Shown here: piece after piece, positions 14,552-15,429 of the stretch
How the letters are laid out: each line of letters starts with the position of its first letter
How positions within the stretch are numbered: position 1 is the first letter of the stretch
NCBI GenBank assembly: GCA_040752295.1
Contig: JBFMFE010000221.1
Coordinates: 1 to 15,429, forward strand
Reading direction: 5' to 3'
DNA: 15,429 nt
Source: JBFMFE01 sp040752295
Lineage (GTDB): Bacteria > UBP15 > UBA6099 > JBFMBQ01
Program-made: the position numbers and the translations under genes
Notes under the pieces: generated by a model
The model's input: only the letters and a program-made list of their open reading frames with translations
What the model was told of the DNA's origin: nothing
Databases searched by the model: none

Positions 14552-14662
14552 TGTAAAAAAAGTTTGCGGCAGTGCTCTTGAAATGCAAATCGCACTGTGA
14601 TAGCATATCCTGAAAATTGCCATTCGGGATATGGTTCAGCGCTCTGAATGGTGGTGATTAAA
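14552..14662 (+). promoter_or_regulatory. Structured 5' leader with three stem-loops
   Basis: Stem 1: CAGTGC (14570-14575) with GCACTG (14592-14597). Stem 2: an 11-bp stem 14604-14614 with 14623-14633 (one U-G pair, 8-nt loop AATTGCCA). Stem 3: TTCAG CGCT CTGAA (14635-14648). The likely ribosome site GGTGGTGA (14650-14657) is 5 nt before ATG 14663 and 1 nt after stem 3. I cannot match this to a known riboswitch class. Confidence 0.5.
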
Positions 14663-15429
14663 ATGAAAAAAACGGCTCTGATAACGGCGGCGTTCGCTGC
14701 ATTCGCCCTCACGCCGCTCACCCTCTTCTCCGCCCCGACGGCGACAAACTGGTCGGTCACTCTCACCTTCTCCACCGCCAACACGGCAGACCTGCTCCCC
14801 GTCACTATCGGCGAAAGCTCCGCGGCGCAGGAAATGCTCAAGCCGCCCCCGCTGCCGGGCATGGCGGACACGAGCAATCCCGAGGACGCCGTCGTGAACG
14901 CCTACGTGCGCTCCGCCGATCGCTCCGCCGCCACGAGCATACTCGTCGGCGCCGAATCCGAAACGGCTAAAATGTGGGAGATCAAGGTGGACGCCGAGGA
15001 AGCCTCCGCCGACGTCAGCGTCACAGCCGACGTCTCCAGCCTCTACGAAGGCTACAAGCTCTTCGTGATTGACGGCGACACCGGCGCGAAAACCGAACTC
15101 ACCTCCTCCAGCCCCACCGCGACCGTCTTCAACACCGGCGCCTCGCCGGCGACTAAAGCGCTCTACGCCATGGTCGGCACGACTCAAACGTTCGTCATCG
15201 GCAAATCCACCGGCTCGCTCCTCGGAAGCGTCACCGTCGGCGGAAGAACCGACCACTCCGGCGTCAACGTTTACCTCGACGGCAGCAACACACCAGCCGC
15301 CACGACCGACGCGTCAGGCGGTTTCACCGTCGCCGGAATCTCCGCCGGAACGCACCAGGTCAAGATTGACGGCGATTACGTCCTCGCCTCTAAAGGTTCG
15401 ATTGACGTTCCCGCTTCCGGCTCCGCCGC
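14663..15429 (+). CDS. Exported protein with carboxypeptidase-regulatory-like domain, 3' truncated by window
   Basis: The frame is open from ATG 14663 to the window edge (255 codons, no stop). The signal peptide MKKTALITAAFAAFALTPLT continues LFSA, with cleavage expected near residue 24. Residues about 28-172 form a beta-rich domain (WSVTLTFSTANTADLLPVTI ... WEIKVDA ... GYKLFVIDGDTGAKTEL ... ALYAMVGTT) of a kind that precedes Ig or dockerin-like modules in large secreted proteins. From 184, GSLLGSVTVGGRTDHSGVNV, then ATTDASGGFTVAGISAGTHQ, is the signature of carboxypeptidase-regulatory-like (CNA-B-like) beta-sandwich domains. GGTGGTGA supplies the ribosome site. It has its own promoter and structured leader and belongs to the same surface/secretome region as the two upstream genes. 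The C-terminus, including any dockerin or GWN tail, is outside the window. Confidence 0.85.
   Translation, partial: MKKTALITAAFAAFALTPLTLFSAPTATNWSVTLTFSTANTADLLPVTIGESSAAQEMLKPPPLPGMADTSNPEDAVVNAYVRSADRSAATSILVGAESETAKMWEIKVDAEEASADVSVTADVSSLYEGYKLFVIDGDTGAKTELTSSSPTATVFNTGASPATKALYAMVGTTQTFVIGKSTGSLLGSVTVGGRTDHSGVNVYLDGSNTPAATTDASGGFTVAGISAGTHQVKIDGDYVLASKGSIDVPASGSA

Noticed and set aside
14552..14662. Cyclic-di-GMP, fluoride or cobalamin riboswitch in the leader
   Set aside because: None of the diagnostic conserved segments of these classes could be found; only generic stem-loops are present.

Overview
The window reads as a chromosomal piece of a GC-rich, probably diderm bacterium that I cannot place taxonomically. 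Every credible gene is on the + strand. Three genes carry classical N-terminal signal peptides, promoters look sigma70-like, and there is no rRNA, tRNA, CRISPR array, transposase or phage gene. The mix (YhaM-family HD protein, a coiled-coil/one-TM protein of the CCDC90/DUF1640-like type, very large Ig-repeat surface proteins, a MXAN_6640-like metalloprotease) is typical of uncultivated lineages known mostly from metagenomes.

Layout. (1) 1-740: C-terminal part of a YhaM-type HD phosphohydrolase/exoribonuclease, entering from the left edge. (2) 796-1608: a cysteine-rich protein ending in two [4Fe-4S] ferredoxin motifs. (3) 1609-1949: non-coding DNA dense in GC-rich palindromes, followed by a good promoter at 1950-1978. 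(4) 2009-2383: a 124-aa coiled-coil protein built on four 33-bp repeats with a C-terminal membrane anchor. (5) 2384-2876: a gene-poor stretch with a possible 58-aa gene, decayed-looking reading frames (one with a Walker A-like peptide), three stem-loops and a strong intrinsic terminator. (6) 2918-5711: a sigma70-like promoter, a class I SAM methyltransferase and an AsnB-type glutamine amidotransferase, a pairing that suggests surface glycan or secondary metabolite tailoring. (7) 5712-14419: a 2090-aa exported multidomain surface protein and, 58 bp later, an exported HExxH metalloprotease. (8) 14420-15429: an AT-rich leader with a TGn-extended -10 box and three stem-loops, then the start of a third exported protein that runs off the right edge and shows a carboxypeptidase-regulatory-like domain.

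The main biological theme is the right-hand 10 kb, which is a cell-surface or secreted-protein locus. The giant Ig/metal-loop protein and the metalloprotease both end in two copies of the same 'GWN ... YW' module, so they probably share a surface destination or partner.

A second, sequence-level theme runs across the whole window. The hexamers GTCGAC and ATCGAC are almost absent even though GTC and ATC are the favoured Val and Ile codons. GTTGAC and ATTGAC take their place, which is what restriction avoidance or deamination of a methylated cytosine would leave.
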